From contig NC_135569.1 in assembly GCF_964340395.1 (NCBI RefSeq), positions 14,257,519 through 14,321,518 of the forward strand: DNA of 64,000 nucleotides, in the 5' to 3' direction. The stretch comes from Glandiceps talaboti (taxonomy: Eukaryota; Hemichordata; Enteropneusta; Spengelidae). Both the position numbers and the translations under genes were made by a program. Numbering within the stretch: the first letter of the stretch is position 1; each line of letters starts with the position of its first letter. The notes under the pieces are model-generated. The model saw nothing but the letters and a program-made list of their open reading frames with translations. It was not told the DNA's origin and ran no database searches. Shown here one piece after another: positions 27,301-43,654 of this stretch.

Positions 27301-28340
27301 GAACAAGCTATTCAATACGCGATGTTGACAACTCAAAGCAAATGTCTGTAAAGTTTGTGCAAGTCATGCTTGATGCAAAATCTTTAATTTGATCTGCAGA
27401 ATGCTTTCGTTACCTCTCTTGTCAATTTGCAAGGCGTGTGAAGAGCAACTAAATCTTGAAAATTTCGTTCTCAATTTAAACATATGAACACAACCAACTT
27501 AAAGTAAAACTTCATAGACAACAAAAATGATTGCAGTATCAGATATTAAAACTGTCCATGGTGATATTTCAATGCATGGGGAAGCGATGCATGCACAGAT
27601 GGGATATGGTGTTTTCAAGTAGAAGAGTAGAGTAATCCTTGGTCCCTCTAATTAAACACCTTATTTCGCCATCCTTGGATTGCTGATACAAGTGCTATCG
27701 AAGTAACAAACCCGCAAAGAGAACAAGCTATTCATTAGCCGATGTTGACAAGTCAAAGCAGGTCATGCTTGATACAAAATCTTTGATCTGCAGAATGTTT
27801 TCATGACTCCCCTTGTCAATTTGCAAGGCGTGTGAAGAGCAACTAAATGTTGGTAACTTTGATCGTGAATTTAAAAATATGAACAAACTCAACTGAAATA
27901 TTACTTCATCAAGAATTGATTTGAAAGTATGGTAAGAACGAAGCATGGGATATGTTTAAATATCCTCATGCCAGATCTGCCGAGCATATCAAAAAAATAT
28001 ATATCAGTCCTTTTACACCAATATCACATAAACTGCAAACTATGAATGAAAACAAACCAAGCAGAACTTCAGGATTGCATTGTATAACTCTGTTTTGCAT
28101 CTTAGCGGGATTTTACAACAATTTGAATTATTCAGGTTTCCGTTCTATAATTATTATCTAGATGTAGAAAAGCTGCATTAATATCAGTATTGTGGTTGCA
28201 GTGTTTTCCTGAATGCAATAAAATGTCTATACATCACAATGAGCTCACTATTTCTGCATGAATGACTACCTGTCACTCGCACATGTTCTTGAAATGCAGA
28301 TCTTTATGTTAAATAAATAGTACTGGAAATATATCTCTTT
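27300..28340 (+). repeat. approximately 400-bp tandem repeat, two units plus tail
   Basis: Units start at 27365 and 27764 (period 399). The tail 27900-28330 (CTGCATGAATGACTACCTGT, AATAAATAGTAC) is shared with 25400-25505 and 46620-47040. Confidence 0.75.
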
Positions 28341-29920
28341 GTGTTACATAGGGAGGGTGTATATATCATCGGGAAATGAACGTGAGAGAAATCGGCATAA
28401 CGTGATTCACATGCAAATATTGCCTCAAATACAACTGTAACAGAATATTACCATGGTGAACATAATCTCAGGTCCCTATGGTATGATCATCCTTTCTATT
28501 ACAAATCATAATATCAACAACAAACTGTATAGGTCGGACTATGCCATACAATCCTAAAATAGAGACGGCTACACTATCGGGTCAGGATAGAACCACCCTT
28601 CTTAGTTCTGAAAATAAACATCACGCGAAATGAATGCCTTCTACATTATAGCTTTTGCTTTTGTTGTCAGATTACGTTATCATCCGTGTTGATCGAGTGC
28701 ATCTAATTGTCAGAAGCAATCTTTCTGTTGAGATATGACGGACATTAGGTTTAAATTCCATACTAGACCACACCAACACGATTTCAGTTGCACTATATTT
28801 TAAAGTTATCTTGTCATTTTAGCAAAACAACATCCACCGTTGCCTTTGACACAATTTACTGTAGCCTAAGGTCTGACTTTTTGTGATTCGAATGAATTTG
28901 GGTTACTTTGTACACGTAGGTTGAAAATGTTCATATTTCGCTAATCTTAGTCTGAATAAGTTTTGTTCACATCAGTAAAACCACGTAATCACCACTATAT
29001 CATCTCGGTACATTTCAGGAATTGATTGTGAACTTCGGGTCATTATGTCAAAAGAACAGGGAATAGTCAAAATATCTCAAAACTTACTATATAATCACAT
29101 TGCAATACAATGTTTGCATTCACAGAATTTGTTCGCATTATAAGGACCTTCAAAATGAATTGACACTTGTTGCGAACGTGGTTTGACCCTTCCTATGATA
29201 AGTTCATTTCACTTGTGAATTCTGATAATGTAACTTATTAAAATATTTTTCCTTCATTTATTTATTTTGTAATGTAATAGAAAGGAATCTCACTCCATGA
29301 ACTGAAACGCTTGTAACATCATTTGCTCTTTTGGCCTGTGGCCTTATTTTACTGAAATAAACTGATTCTTTGATTCACAGATCTTACATTATTCCTTTTC
29401 CCATATACTTTGCCGACTTTATTGGACCGATGTACAACACAAGGCAATATTTCATTTACCATGGATGGTAATGACATTGTCAGTATTAAGGAGTTTGATG
29501 TACTACACTTTATCATACAATCCCTACTACGTTGATTTAGATGAGGTAAGTACCTATCGAGCTAGAGTAACACTATTGATCTATACAGATACCAACCGTG
29601 TTCGCTATCATACACGCAATGACGCCGAAGATGTCTGACTTGTGACGTTTCTTTGGTCACTATTGTGCCCTAAAAACTGTATGCCAAGCGCTGAGACAGA
29701 GGAATTTACTGATAGCGTAATATGGCAAATACCGGATTTATATTATAGGAAACCCCTTGTTTGAACCCATTTAGCAAATCGACACAATTCACACATGGAG
29801 GCACCATTCAAATGAGAGTATAGACTAAATGAGTATACACTGATAATCGGACAGAGAAAGACTGTCTAGACAGACTGTTAATTTTGCTAACAGTATGCCA
29901 TTATCTCGCAATAAGTGCAT

Positions 29921-29959
<39 letters not shown>

Positions 29960-30012
29960 CATGATACATACATACATACATACATACATACATACATGCA
30001 TACATACATACA
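28341..30012 (+). repeat. dispersed block ending in CA and CATA arrays
   Basis: The longest direct copy of the block also seen at 25431 and, inverted, at 47130-48345. It ends in (CA)n and (CATA)n at 29924-30012. The LINE fragment begins immediately after the array. Confidence 0.75.
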
Positions 30013-30013
30013 T

Positions 30014-30760
30014 GTAGGAGACTCTTGTCTTATCGTCCTCCAACCGTTACTATTAGTCCCGTAATTTATTTGTACAAAATGTTCATGCAGACGACGAATT
30101 TGCAATGTCTAACGAAATACTAGAAATGGTTAACTCTGCTGAAAACAACTTATTTGATTCCGACCTTGATTGGGACATTTTAAATTGTCCAATCAGAGAT
30201 GATGAAATTTTACTTGTGGTTACTAAAGTTAGAGACGGATAATCTGCTTGTCCAGGCTGTCTTCTTGGTGAATTCTTTAAGTATAATGTGGAATTTTTGT
30301 TACCCTATTTGAGTGTTATCTTTAATGAATTATTTGATTCTGGAAAATTCCCCTATGAATGGACCAAAGCTATTATAATTCCATTCCACAAAAAGGGTTT
30401 GCCAAGTTCTCCTGACAATTATCATTGTTGAGTATATTTAGCAAAATGTTTGCTTTAATGTTATACACTCGCCTTGCGTACTGGTCAAAAACCCTCGGTA
30501 TGATTGACGTAGCACAAGCTGGATATCGGCGAGGTTATTCAACCATGGATAATATTGTCATTTTGCAATGGATAGTACAAAATATCTTACTAACCTGTGA
30601 GAGTTATTATCAAGATCTGGATATAGTCCTATCCTTTCGTGAAATAATATTTTGTATCCATTGTCATCAGTCGTTTTCTGACACTAAACTGATATTCAAG
30701 ACATGCACTACAATAATAACAATCAAAGTACGATTCCATTAAATTTGATAATGCTAACCA
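30014..30760 (+). pseudogene. LINE reverse-transcriptase fragment, decayed
   Basis: The plus-strand frame shows SNEILEMVN, CPIRDDEI, a stop at 30239, LGEFFKY, SGKFPYEWTKAIIIPFHKKG and SPDNY, then a frameshift at about 30425 and LSIFSKMFALMLYTRL, QAGYRRGYSTMDNI and LQWIVQNIL. These are the fingers and early palm blocks of a non-LTR reverse transcriptase. The catalytic YADD region and both ends of the element are missing. The in-frame stop and frameshift make it dead. Confidence 0.8.
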
Positions 30761-33332
<2,572 letters not shown>

Positions 33333-33340
<8 letters not shown>

Positions 33341-35235
33341 ATCTATAGTTGTTTAAGGCAATCAAACTTTTGAATTTTGATTTACATTTTACCAGTGATA
33401 ATAATAGTAGAAAATGATTCGGTTCTTGAGTATGTTTGTTTTCCCTTGTTTGCCTGGGAGGTTTTTTGGAAATTCATGGGCCACAAACAAAGTATTTAAT
33501 TGATAGAGCCTAACATATACACACTAAAGTAGTTATATCTTTTGACAGATAACATTTAACATTCGGATAAAATCAAACACCATATTAAGATAAATAAAAT
33601 ATTCTGTAAACATACATCAGCTTAAATAATTAATGGCATTTCATCATCAGGATATTTAAGGTAATTTTTCTCATATTCATTGCAGATTTGAACATTTGAG
33701 AAACGTAAATCTGTGTGTATTTTTTGATGATTTAACTTCATAATCAAACTTCAATAGTATGTATCGTGTAGAATGGACAATTAAAGTCAGCAGAAACCTT
33801 TAAAACATGTCTTTTCAAATTTCAGCAATAAACGTTAAGGTTTACTCACATACGTACTTTGTGAGGGTCAGCATCTTACAATCGGTAATTTTGTGATTTA
33901 TTTCTAATCCTACCACAGAGGGCGTACATTTCAAATAGTTTCACCACATTGAAGAAATATACTTGTGGTACTCATATATACTTATGAGAAATATAGAATT
34001 AAGGACAACTGCCATTATAGTGTGACTGTAATACTTGAAGACTGATTATACAAAATTATTTACTTCGAGGGATTTTCTTTTTAAATGAATATTTCCATAC
34101 TTGTCACTTATTATTCAAAACAAATCGTCACACAGTGTACATATAATTATTATTTTAAATTTTTTCCTGCACAACAATTATAGAAAACAAATGAATTTGA
34201 AATAGTCATCACAGTATTGGGCATATGTAATTGTCATTTCCAATTCTGTCACTAAAGATTAAAGTACAAACTGTAATAATGTAAAAAAATGTCTTTGTCG
34301 AAGACATAAAGGCAACGTTTCAACTTACTAAACCATATTGTGATTTTAATGATAGATGTGGCCAACACTCGTTAAGCTGTATATCTGACTATTGTGCCCT
34401 GATTGGTTTAAACTGGTCCTTTCATTAATGAGGTGTACATGAACACTCTCAATATTTCGGGTATATATTCTCGCATGGAAGATCAGGGTCAAAGTTCATG
34501 CAAATGACTATCTATTAGACTTCTAGACTTAGTTGGCAATATATCATTTGTCAGGATCAATGGGGCCAATATAATATCATTATTGTATGCCATGAAACGT
34601 GTAGACTACACTATATTTTACACCTAATATTGGCATATGTTACAATGTTCAACACTGAGGGTGCTATAGTGGCCACCTCTGTCAGAATGAGTGATGGTCA
34701 CGAATCGAAGGGAAGTGCACATGTTGACTACGTCATCTGACATCGAAGGCAGGTTTGACTGAAGTCAGACAATGGATGTTAGAGATAAGGTGATAACGGA
34801 TGGACGCACAGAAGTGAATCTAAAGTTCATATCATATAGCGAAACATGTACACCCAGAAAGACAACTTGATATATATCACCATGATTATGACAAATATGA
34901 ATTATACACTTCAGAAGTACATTGCTATTAGTAGGTTATTTCTTAACTGATATTACATTGATTAGGCATTGATTTACTTTAGCACCCACAGGTAAACAAA
35001 TACCGAACTGATAAAGGACTATATGGCTACACAACAAACTTAACAACCGATCAATAAACCTACTGCAAAATAATGACACACTTTATTCTAAATAACTCCT
35101 CTTTACAAGCATACATTCTGATGTCCTGCCTTCCCGCCATTCCTTCCTGACTGTCAGAGCGACTAAGTGACTCATTGTCTCTCATCTTAGCTGATTGGCA
35201 GGCCGACAGATCGATCGTTCGACCGACCAATTGAC
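33333..35235. other. intergenic, nothing recognised
   Basis: AT-rich DNA without a gene-sized frame or repeat that I can identify. Confidence 0.5.
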
Positions 35236-35481
35236 CAAATTACTGACTGACTGACGGCGACTAACTGATTGACTGATAGACTAGCAGACTGACTGGACTG
35301 ACTGACTGACTGACTGACTGACTGACTAGCAGACTGACTGACTGACAGACAGACCAAAATAACCCAAAGTATCATACAAATGAATCATACTGACTGACTG
35401 ACTGACTGACTAGCAGACTGATTTACTTACTGACTGACCAAAATAACACAAACACGAATGAATCAGACTGACTGACTGACT

Positions 35482-35513
<32 letters not shown>

Positions 35514-35593
35514 ATCTGACTGACTGACTGACTGACTGACTAAGTAGCAAACTGACTGACTGACTGACTAAGTAGCAGACTGACTGACTGACT

Positions 35594-35628
<35 letters not shown>

Positions 35629-35640
35629 CAAAATAACACA
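35236..35640. repeat. interrupted (GACT)n tetranucleotide array
   Basis: Several runs of GACT are separated by a recurring spacer (AGCAGACTGA, CCAAAATAACACAA). The spacer CAAAATAAC..AA occurs at about 35355, 35440 and 35628, so there is a higher-order repeat of roughly 85-190 bp. The SQSVSQS frame is an artefact. Confidence 0.9.
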
Positions 35641-36491
35641 ACGTATCATACGAATGAATCCAGCTATTTATCCATATTATTTATCAGCTATTTATGTTAT
35701 CGTAGTGATTTCAACATACCTACTATCAAACCGACTGACCAACTGACTAATAATAAATTATGGAATAACATAAACTGAATTACCGGGTAACACACCAAGT
35801 AAATGAACAGTACCAAAACAAACCAACGAAACATAGAAAAATACAACGTACACTTTCTATGACTAGCTACAAAACAAGATATGCAAATAGAATGGTTGCC
35901 AAACTAGCATTGTGACTGACTATTTTAACAACTAACAATCAAAGTGTTGAATTTTACTAGCCAAAGAAGTTCACAAAAAATCACAAAATATCAGACAATT
36001 ATTAACAATACCATATACACGAACTAGTAACCAAAGGACAACTGAATAACTTAAAAAAGACAATACGACTGCAATAACCCAATCCTGATGTTCCTTTTAA
36101 AAAAAACACTCGTTATGTTAAACAATCGATAAACATTTACAATGCATAATTGTTTAGTCTCTCAATAGCTGTCTTTACTTTTTTGTAATTTATCTTTGAT
36201 AGTATTTCTTGTTTCTGAAGTATAATTAAAAACATAGTGTAGGTTGTACGTTTGATGAAGTCGGATTATATATGTATGTGTTCGAATTCGTTACTCAGTG
36301 AGTAGTGCCTGTTCTCTATACATATAATGTGCACTGTACATTCAGATTATTATAATGAATGTCATAATGTTTGCTCACACAATTAGTATTAAATAAAAAA
36401 AGATTTCAGATTTTTTTTATAAATATGATAAAATATAAGCCGCGTCTGAATACAGACTATATTAACGTCTGAGTTAATTAGTGTCAACACT
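35641..36491. other. intergenic, nothing recognised
   Basis: AT-rich DNA between the GACT array and the open frame at 36492. I see nothing in it. Confidence 0.5.
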
Positions 36492-37094
36492 TCAGTCTGC
36501 CGAATGTATCGAATCATGAAGGCATCCACTGACTTTGCAAAGATAACATGTACATAACTGTAAAATAATATCTAAAAAAACTTTCGTTGCATTTTGTAGC
36601 CATGGTTGATTCATGTACATTTGGGAACAAGTGGTTAAATTAATTAATGTGTTGATGAAAAAGCATGCTTTATATGAATTAAGCTGAAACAAACTCATGG
36701 TTAGGCTGGAAAAAAGCCAGTTGTATTCCTTGTTTCGGTAGTACATTTCCTTAACTATAATTACAATTCGTAAGTGTTTTCGAATTTCGTTTTTTTCATA
36801 CATAAAGTATTTCCAGACGTCCGAAATTAGGAACGTAATACTCGCAGAATTCATTTTACCCAAGTAAGCCATGGGCCATACAAATAGATTAGATCCAACG
36901 TGAGGGTTCGACTTTTGGATGGGTAATATGAGATTACAAAACGAAAAGAAAAAACAAAACAATAACACTTTAACTGGATGGAGCCACTGAGAAAAGAGAC
37001 GATAGAAAAATGCTGGTAAATAAAAAAAATAAAAAAAATAAAAAATAATAAATAAATAAATAAATAAAAAAAAACAATCTGTGATTATAATCAA
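36492..37094 (-). other. 200-codon open frame, unrecognised
   Basis: A minus-strand frame from ATG at 37094 to 36492, unusually long for this base composition. The first 30 residues are Phe/Ile/Tyr-rich because they cover an A/T-rich run (37020-37075). The rest contains ordinary residues but no motif I recognise. It lies about 700 bp downstream of the receptor stop codon on the same strand, so it could fall in a long 3' UTR or be chance. I do not call a gene. Confidence 0.2.
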
Positions 37095-37710
37095 CTCTAC
37101 TATCCATTTAGTAATCTTGATAATACTGTGATAAAAAGTTACATAATTAAACCCAATTCATTCGATTTTTCGCATTTCTTTTAGGTTAACGGACACTACA
37201 TGACATGTTGTACCATTAATAAACTACACTTGCTGTAGGTATTATTTGTAATTCTAGTATTATTTGTTCCATCCGACAAACAACAACACATTGCCTTAAA
37301 AAGTTTCAAAATCAATAACCAGACACTATAGGCAATATATTGAGAAGCTTAGATTTCAAATTACTTTCGAATTTTTCGATTTCCGAAAAACAAAAAGTTT
37401 AAGAGAATTAGTAGAGCAATAAGTTGAAACTATGATTTGCATTAATGGCGCTGATTTTTGAGTGTGCTCGCAAAAATCATTTTTATTGGATTTTACTATA
37501 TGATGTGGAAAGCTGTACAAATATGTTTACTCACAGGTGAGTTAATAATGGGAAGGGTGTACACTATTAAAATTAAGTAACCAGGTTTTCAAAAAACCGC
37601 TCCAGTTGTAGCTAGTTAAAGCAATGTTAAGCATGGATTTAAGTATTTCTGAAATATGACCAAATCAGAAATATATCTAATGAATAATCTCTATTTAGTG
37701 TTTTCCCGTT

Positions 37711-37726
37711 TTTATTATGCTTTATT
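37711..37726 (-). terminator. candidate polyadenylation signals of receptor gene
   Basis: Two AATAAA hexamers on the minus strand (TTTATT at 37711-37716 and 37721-37726), 85-100 nt past the stop codon of the complete receptor. Position and spacing fit a short 3' UTR, but no cleavage-site evidence is available. Confidence 0.45.
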
Positions 37727-37810
37727 TTCAATTCACTAAAATGTAAACAATAATCTGAGGGATACCCCATTCCAGTGGATGTCTTTGACATAATATCGAG
37801 TCAATAGTAC

Positions 37811-39728
37811 TTATTCATTGCCTTGACAACAGGTACATTTTACACTAGATAATTGAAACGCCAGGAACAAAAGTACCCCTTGAAGACTATTGATGACAGA
37901 ACATACATAGCCTAAGTAAGGATCTTGAATGAAGCTATCAATCAAACATATACTCCAACTTAACCCTGTCATTATCGTTAACTTGATGCACAGCGGAATA
38001 TGTTGCTTTACTTTCTTAAATTGACTTTGGTTCGTCACATCAATTGTTGAATTGGCAACGTTATACATAGTGAAGACAAGACAACACATATTGAAGAGAA
38101 TGATAGCCACGATGGGAGCATGGAAGAAGATATAAAGAGCAATAGGATTTCCTATCCAACATAACTCAGAACCATAACCGACAGAAAAAGACGTACAATG
38201 ACAAAGATCAAGGGCGATAGCTAGGCCGACAACAACTGCCGGTGAAATCCATCCCATTAAACAGAATTTCGTAAGAGCCCGTTCACTTCTCAAGACACTA
38301 GCATACTTGGCTACAGAATAGAATGTATTGCAGACGTCATAATTAAGAATGGCAATCCAAGCGAAATATATCAACCAAGCGTAGTGTTGTAAGGCAGCCA
38401 ACGAGAAACACAATTTAGGGAATTCATTCAACCACATACCGGACACAAATATACCCTGGGCTACAAGCAAAGCGATTGTCAAATTTAGCTTAATCTTACC
38501 AGGAATATTGTGTAAAGTGGACTTCACGAAATACTTAATTATACCTCCTATCGAGAAGAGTATAGATGCAATGCAACATCCTAGGGTTGTGTATGCTGAT
38601 ATCTGGTCGAAGGCCATCACGTTACCTGTACCAAGAAAGCATGCAAGTGCAATAGACTGATTTCGCAATACAATGAAAACATCCGTGGAATACTTTATAC
38701 CAGCAACGCTGAAAATCAACATTCTGCCGATAATGTCAAATTCAGTTTGATTCAGTTGAACAATTCTATCTACAGGACATTGATCAACAAATTTCCCAAT
38801 CATAATAGACTCATTCTTCGATACAGTTAGAGTCGGGTCACTAGGTATTATTAGACCGGTGTCGTTGTTTGAAGGGGTAGAATATGAACCGTTATTCAGA
38901 CTCACTTTACTTGGATGACTGACAGTTTTGAAGTTGACTTGAGATTTACAACTTAATGATGTAGGGTCTAGACGTGTACCATTTTTACATGTCAAGTCGA
39001 ATTTTTGTAATTCTCCGTATATGTCAGTAAATGTAACTGAGGCCTTAGCGTTGTGATTTACAGAGAAGAGCATGTTCAAAGCGTAAATATGTCTATTACT
39101 ATGCAAATTAGTCCCACACGCTGTATCATAGATGCCATTACAATGTGCACAATGACTGTTTCTAAAATTATCATACGTCATATCAACGGACCGAATTTTG
39201 TTTTGAACAATGGAAAAGTATGAATGACACTTATTTCGCAACTCGATGAAATCTGTTAAATTCTTATCACTAAACACATTGGAATGATAAAGTGTAATGT
39301 TACAAGAATCTATGTATGTAACACACAATCGTGGCTTGGGTATGGAACGGGGGTATTCAAACTGAAAAGAGCAAGAATACATGTTTACTGATAGAAAGTC
39401 AATGATCGAGGAGATATTCAACTCTTCATGCCCGAAAGGATTACCCCTGCAGTGCCAGGATGTCTGCCAATATTGCACGTCCAGCTCATCCACACCATTA
39501 CAGGCTGCACAGTAGATGTTGCGGTAAACGATTCCATTTGGACCAGTTACTGGTATACCGGTTCTTTCAAAATCTGATGAGGAATGTAAATAGAAATACA
39601 ATTATTACCCACTACTTGATACACTCAGTCAATCATCCATCTCCTCATATAACAAGACATTGTTGTTACATTATCATTACATCTGCCATCATTGTCACCA
39701 CCTCCACCACCACCACCACCACAGTCAT

Positions 39729-39777
<49 letters not shown>

Positions 39778-39784
39778 CCACCAC

Positions 39785-39879
<95 letters not shown>

Positions 39880-40425
39880 ATGTCACCATAGTCGTCATCT
39901 TTGGTATCATTATCATCATTTTCACTATGGACTTATGTTCCTACTGTCTGTTACTACACTTATATTACCTGTGTTGTTACTTCCCATCAGACATTTGTCT
40001 CCAATGTCGTCATCATTCCACCAGTCTGGACACCCGTGCTTCATCCAATAACCTCTTTCTAACAGAGGTTCTAAAACCACACACGACTCGAGCACCCCAT
40101 TGACATCTCCAATATCACCTGCACTGGTCAAATCGCTCTCAGGAAGTGAGTATATCTCTGCATCACATGCATCTTGGTAGTCAGGGCAACAGTCACCATA
40201 ATACAGACATTTTGAATCACAACTACAACCCCATATTTCTTGGTGAACCTGTGAACCATTGCAAATCGGTTGACTACCTTTGGAATAGCAAGAGTTCCAT
40301 TCCTCCTGATTAGTACTAGTACCCCACGGTAGCTCACATTGAAGTCGATCGTCATCGTCTGTCGATTGGCCATCTAATTGGACTACTAGAATTCCCAAAA
40401 CCATTAGCAGAATGGCTCTATTCAT
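37811..40425 (-). CDS. somatomedin-B-domain adhesion/Methuselah-like 7TM receptor (739 aa)
   Basis: A G-protein-coupled-type receptor expected at the cell surface; ligand unknown. Exon 1 is 40425-39969, the intron is 39968-39574 (donor CAG|GTAATA, acceptor CTCATCAG|AT, phase 1), and exon 2 is 39573-37811. The protein has a leader at 1-19 and a somatomedin B module with C67-x-C69-x3-C73-x5-CC79/80-x6-C87. A roughly 330-residue N-glycosylated ectodomain follows, with a twice-used motif (YRNIYCAACNG 169-179, FRNSHCAHCNG 289-299). Seven helices lie at about 479-499, 511-531, 541-565, 589-609, 629-655, 679-699 and 706-727, with 7tm_2 hallmarks (LNLTIALLVAQ, GWISPAVVVG, SLQGVLLFLAF). The tail is short and Cys-rich (CTCC). 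I see no GPS autoproteolysis site. SMB binding to matrix or protease-inhibitor partners is known for other proteins and only suggestive here. Confidence 0.85.
39697..39879. repeat. trinucleotide array in receptor intron (copy 2)
   Basis: CAC, CAT, CAC, CAT and CGT runs inside the intron. In copy 2 the CGT block is continuous (about 39836-39879), while in copy 1 it is broken by GTTATT. Confidence 0.9.
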
Positions 40426-43400
40426 CTCTACAGCAATCTTTTGGATTTAAAGACAGGAAAAAACGATTTGTTACCATCTAGTTCGTTTGTTATTGTCAAC
40501 TAGCAAATAGTCCGTGCATCTCATAGGGTTTACATATTGATACAGTGTTTCTAAGTATTTGCCACATTAATTGCAAAAACAAAGTTAATCAGGATACCTC
40601 TAAAACCAGTTTTGTGGTTGATGTCCTCAGAAGAATTGAAAGCTTAGGGTTTCATCGTTGGTTTTCAAATCTAATTTGAAGGAATAGATTCACAATCTAG
40701 ATATAGGTACCCAGACATTCATGTACGAGCGCACACAGGCAGTGTATATTATGGGCATATTTGTACCAAGTCATTTATAAGCCATACAGGTTAAGGGGCG
40801 AGATCAATAGTTCAATGTAGGATAACAAACTAAATTATTTTAGTTAGGCCTAAGAACTCAACCCCCATCCAATTTCTATCTAAATTGGCCGAAATTGAAA
40901 ATGGTTTCAGACAGCACAATCAATTTCAAATCATTATGAAGTAGTATGTAGTGGTATGAATACAAAGTCAGTATGAAGTGAGGAAAAATATAATTCGTTT
41001 GTAAAACCTTACTGTATCTTAGTGCAATGCATTTACTATTATAGCGAAAATTCTTTAATTTCTCAATTGGACAATTTTTATAATTATTTGTATTTAGAGG
41101 TACATTAAAATTGAAAGGTTCTGCATTAGTCGTGCTGAATAAGGAGTGTGGCTTGACCACGACTCAATTACATAGTCAAATTCATTGTAAAAACAATCTC
41201 AAAAGTGATACCGTATATGGAATAATTCGTTGATAATATAATTTGACAAAATGAATGTCAAATTCAGCTAATATGTGTTGTCATATGTTTTACCAATCAC
41301 CATCAATATTGGAAATATTAATTCGTCACATTTGCAAAAGAGTTGTCTGCTAACAAAAAGGACACTCAAAAACTCGCAATATCCAGGAAACTTCAGCATT
41401 GTTCGTACACCTCCGCCAACGATCAAGGTGTGGGCCAGGGCCTGGTCACGGAAGATCGAAGAATAAAGTCAAATTGATGCATATGGGTAGCGTTTAAAGA
41501 CATTATTTACAGATTTACAATCCCACAAATGTCAAATACAACAGTCATGCGAATTTAACTCTGCTAATGTTTTAGCACTCTACTTCCTAAAGTCATTGGA
41601 AACCTGGCACTCAACTCCATATGTCAATAAGTAAACGCATTATATGTCGATTACAACTGTTTTTATTTTATCTACAAAAATACTATAATCAATGCTGCAC
41701 TTTTGTTGTGCTAACAAATAGCTAGTGGGAAACACAAAAATATCCCTCCCTACTGCAGTGAAGACAACTGCAGAGCCAATCATGAACAAGAAAATGACCT
41801 ATGCACCACATACACACTTTCCCCAAAGTACTAAATAAAAAGAACAGTAACTGCTATAAATAGTAGACAGGTTTGTTGAGAATTAAAGAAAGAAATACAA
41901 TTTCGCGTCGTCGCACCACTTTAGACAACATATCCTGACAAGAAAGAATTCCGTGGGGGGGGGGGGGCACTAAATCACAATATCTCATCAGAGTCTATGC
42001 ACACGTACTATATTTAAGCAATAAACCACCCCTGGGGAAGGTTTATTTCTATTATATTATACTAGTATATTGAAAATATCGGACACAAGATAAGAACTAA
42101 CGTTTTCTCGTTTCATATGCGCCCCTGTGACTAATTTGCATAACAATGTCGCTGCTTTCAAGACAGCTGATCTTGGCCTCAACGTGAACGTCGTGCAGTG
42201 ACTGGATTTATTTTATCTGCTCGTCGTTTCTATGTATAATCTGTACATTGATCGGCTCATTAAAAGAGCACAGTGATGAATAAACAACCTGTTTGACTCA
42301 AGGTATAAACTTGAAGTGGTTTATTGAATACAGCGTGCTTCGGTCGTTCCCGGCCGAATTCGCGACTCGGTGAAGTGATAGACAGGTTGTAATTTACAAC
42401 GTATTTACATTACTGGAAGTTACACGTCAGTAGATTTTCGGGTTTGACGATTTCCCTCTCGGATTGATGACTGATACTCTAGGACAGGATCCCAGACAAA
42501 TTTCTATTTAGATTAATGGTAATTCTGCCCGTGTAAGCTTTTTCACTTGCTTCATTTTATGACTTCAGCCGCGCCGAGGCTGGGACCGATCTCGTGCATG
42601 CCTTGACCGTAGTACATGTAGTAGGCGATGATTTGAACAAGTACGCGATGAATGGGTTGCTTTCGAAATTCCCTTCATAATTTCTCGTAAAATATTGTCT
42701 CATTGAGAGAAAATCCTCCTCTGACAATTCGAAGAGTTCACTATCAGTATCAGGGCGGACTACAACTCAACGCTCGTAGACGAACACAATTTGGACGCGT
42801 GCCAACCGTGCATTATCGCTCGTTTTAGACGCGCTAGTTCGATGTCTAGACCAATCAGATCTCTCGATTTGCGCCATCAATATACTGGTATAATATAATA
42901 TATGTTATACTTATTAGGTATGGTCACCTACAGTTGTCTAACATACAAAAACGACTCTTCACAATCTGCCACTGTATACCAACATTTACATGGACGCTAC
43001 CATACATTTGTATATTTACTACCTTTAAACCTTGTTTATTCCATTAGCTTACTGCATAGAAATCGTCATAAATTGAGGCCTTATATGTGGTATCATAACA
43101 TTTAATGGTAAGAATAAACCAACAAAAAAACCCAAAACAATAAGGACAGGCCTACTAGTGATAAACTCTCACAGAAAGAAATAGATTGTGATCAAATCAA
43201 TTTGGATTTGAATTGTAGAAGTAGACACATACCAATGTCATATCCATGGAGCTGTACATTGTCGCAAAAATAATTGAAATAATTATTAAAACCCATACGT
43301 TTTGAGTCTACCGATAGAATGTTGAAAAGGAAGATTTTAACCTATGTTTGTGAGCCGAATACGTGTTGTATGATACAAGCAAGGGAGAACCCTAACTTTG

Positions 43401-43654
43401 TAAAAATGGTTATTATAACAAAGGTAAACCTAAATAAAGTTTCTTAGTTATGCTCTAAAGTTTGAAATCTAGCAATAACAAGGCAACAATTGCCTAAAGG
43501 TAGTTATAGACTGCTTTTATGTATATTGATATGATGAATACATCCAAGTATTTCAAAGAAACGAAACTTTGCTGATTTCAAAACTGACTATAATTAACGA
43601 GATGGACATACATACAATTGACAAATTTTGAAAGTATAAAGCTGTATGTATATT
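40426..43654. other. 5' flank of complete receptor, no gene seen
   Basis: Almost identical to 1635-4865. It includes the conserved upstream block (about 40476-40560) and a G-run near 41955. The short open frames match those in copy 1 and show no domain. Confidence 0.6.

Larger units (their letters stand above)
24758..28160. repeat. segmental duplication, copy 1, right block
   Basis: Resumes the duplicate exactly where 7046 broke off: TTAGAGGCGAATG here matches 45530 onward. Homology with 45530-50560 is mosaic: 24775-25430 with 45590-46640, 26820-27290 with 49210-49680, and 27300-28110 with 49690-50540. Confidence 0.8.

Noticed and set aside
35236-35640. GACT array with recurring spacers as a CRISPR-like array
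   Set aside because: The repeats are 4-bp units and the spacers are near-identical to each other. The context is eukaryotic.
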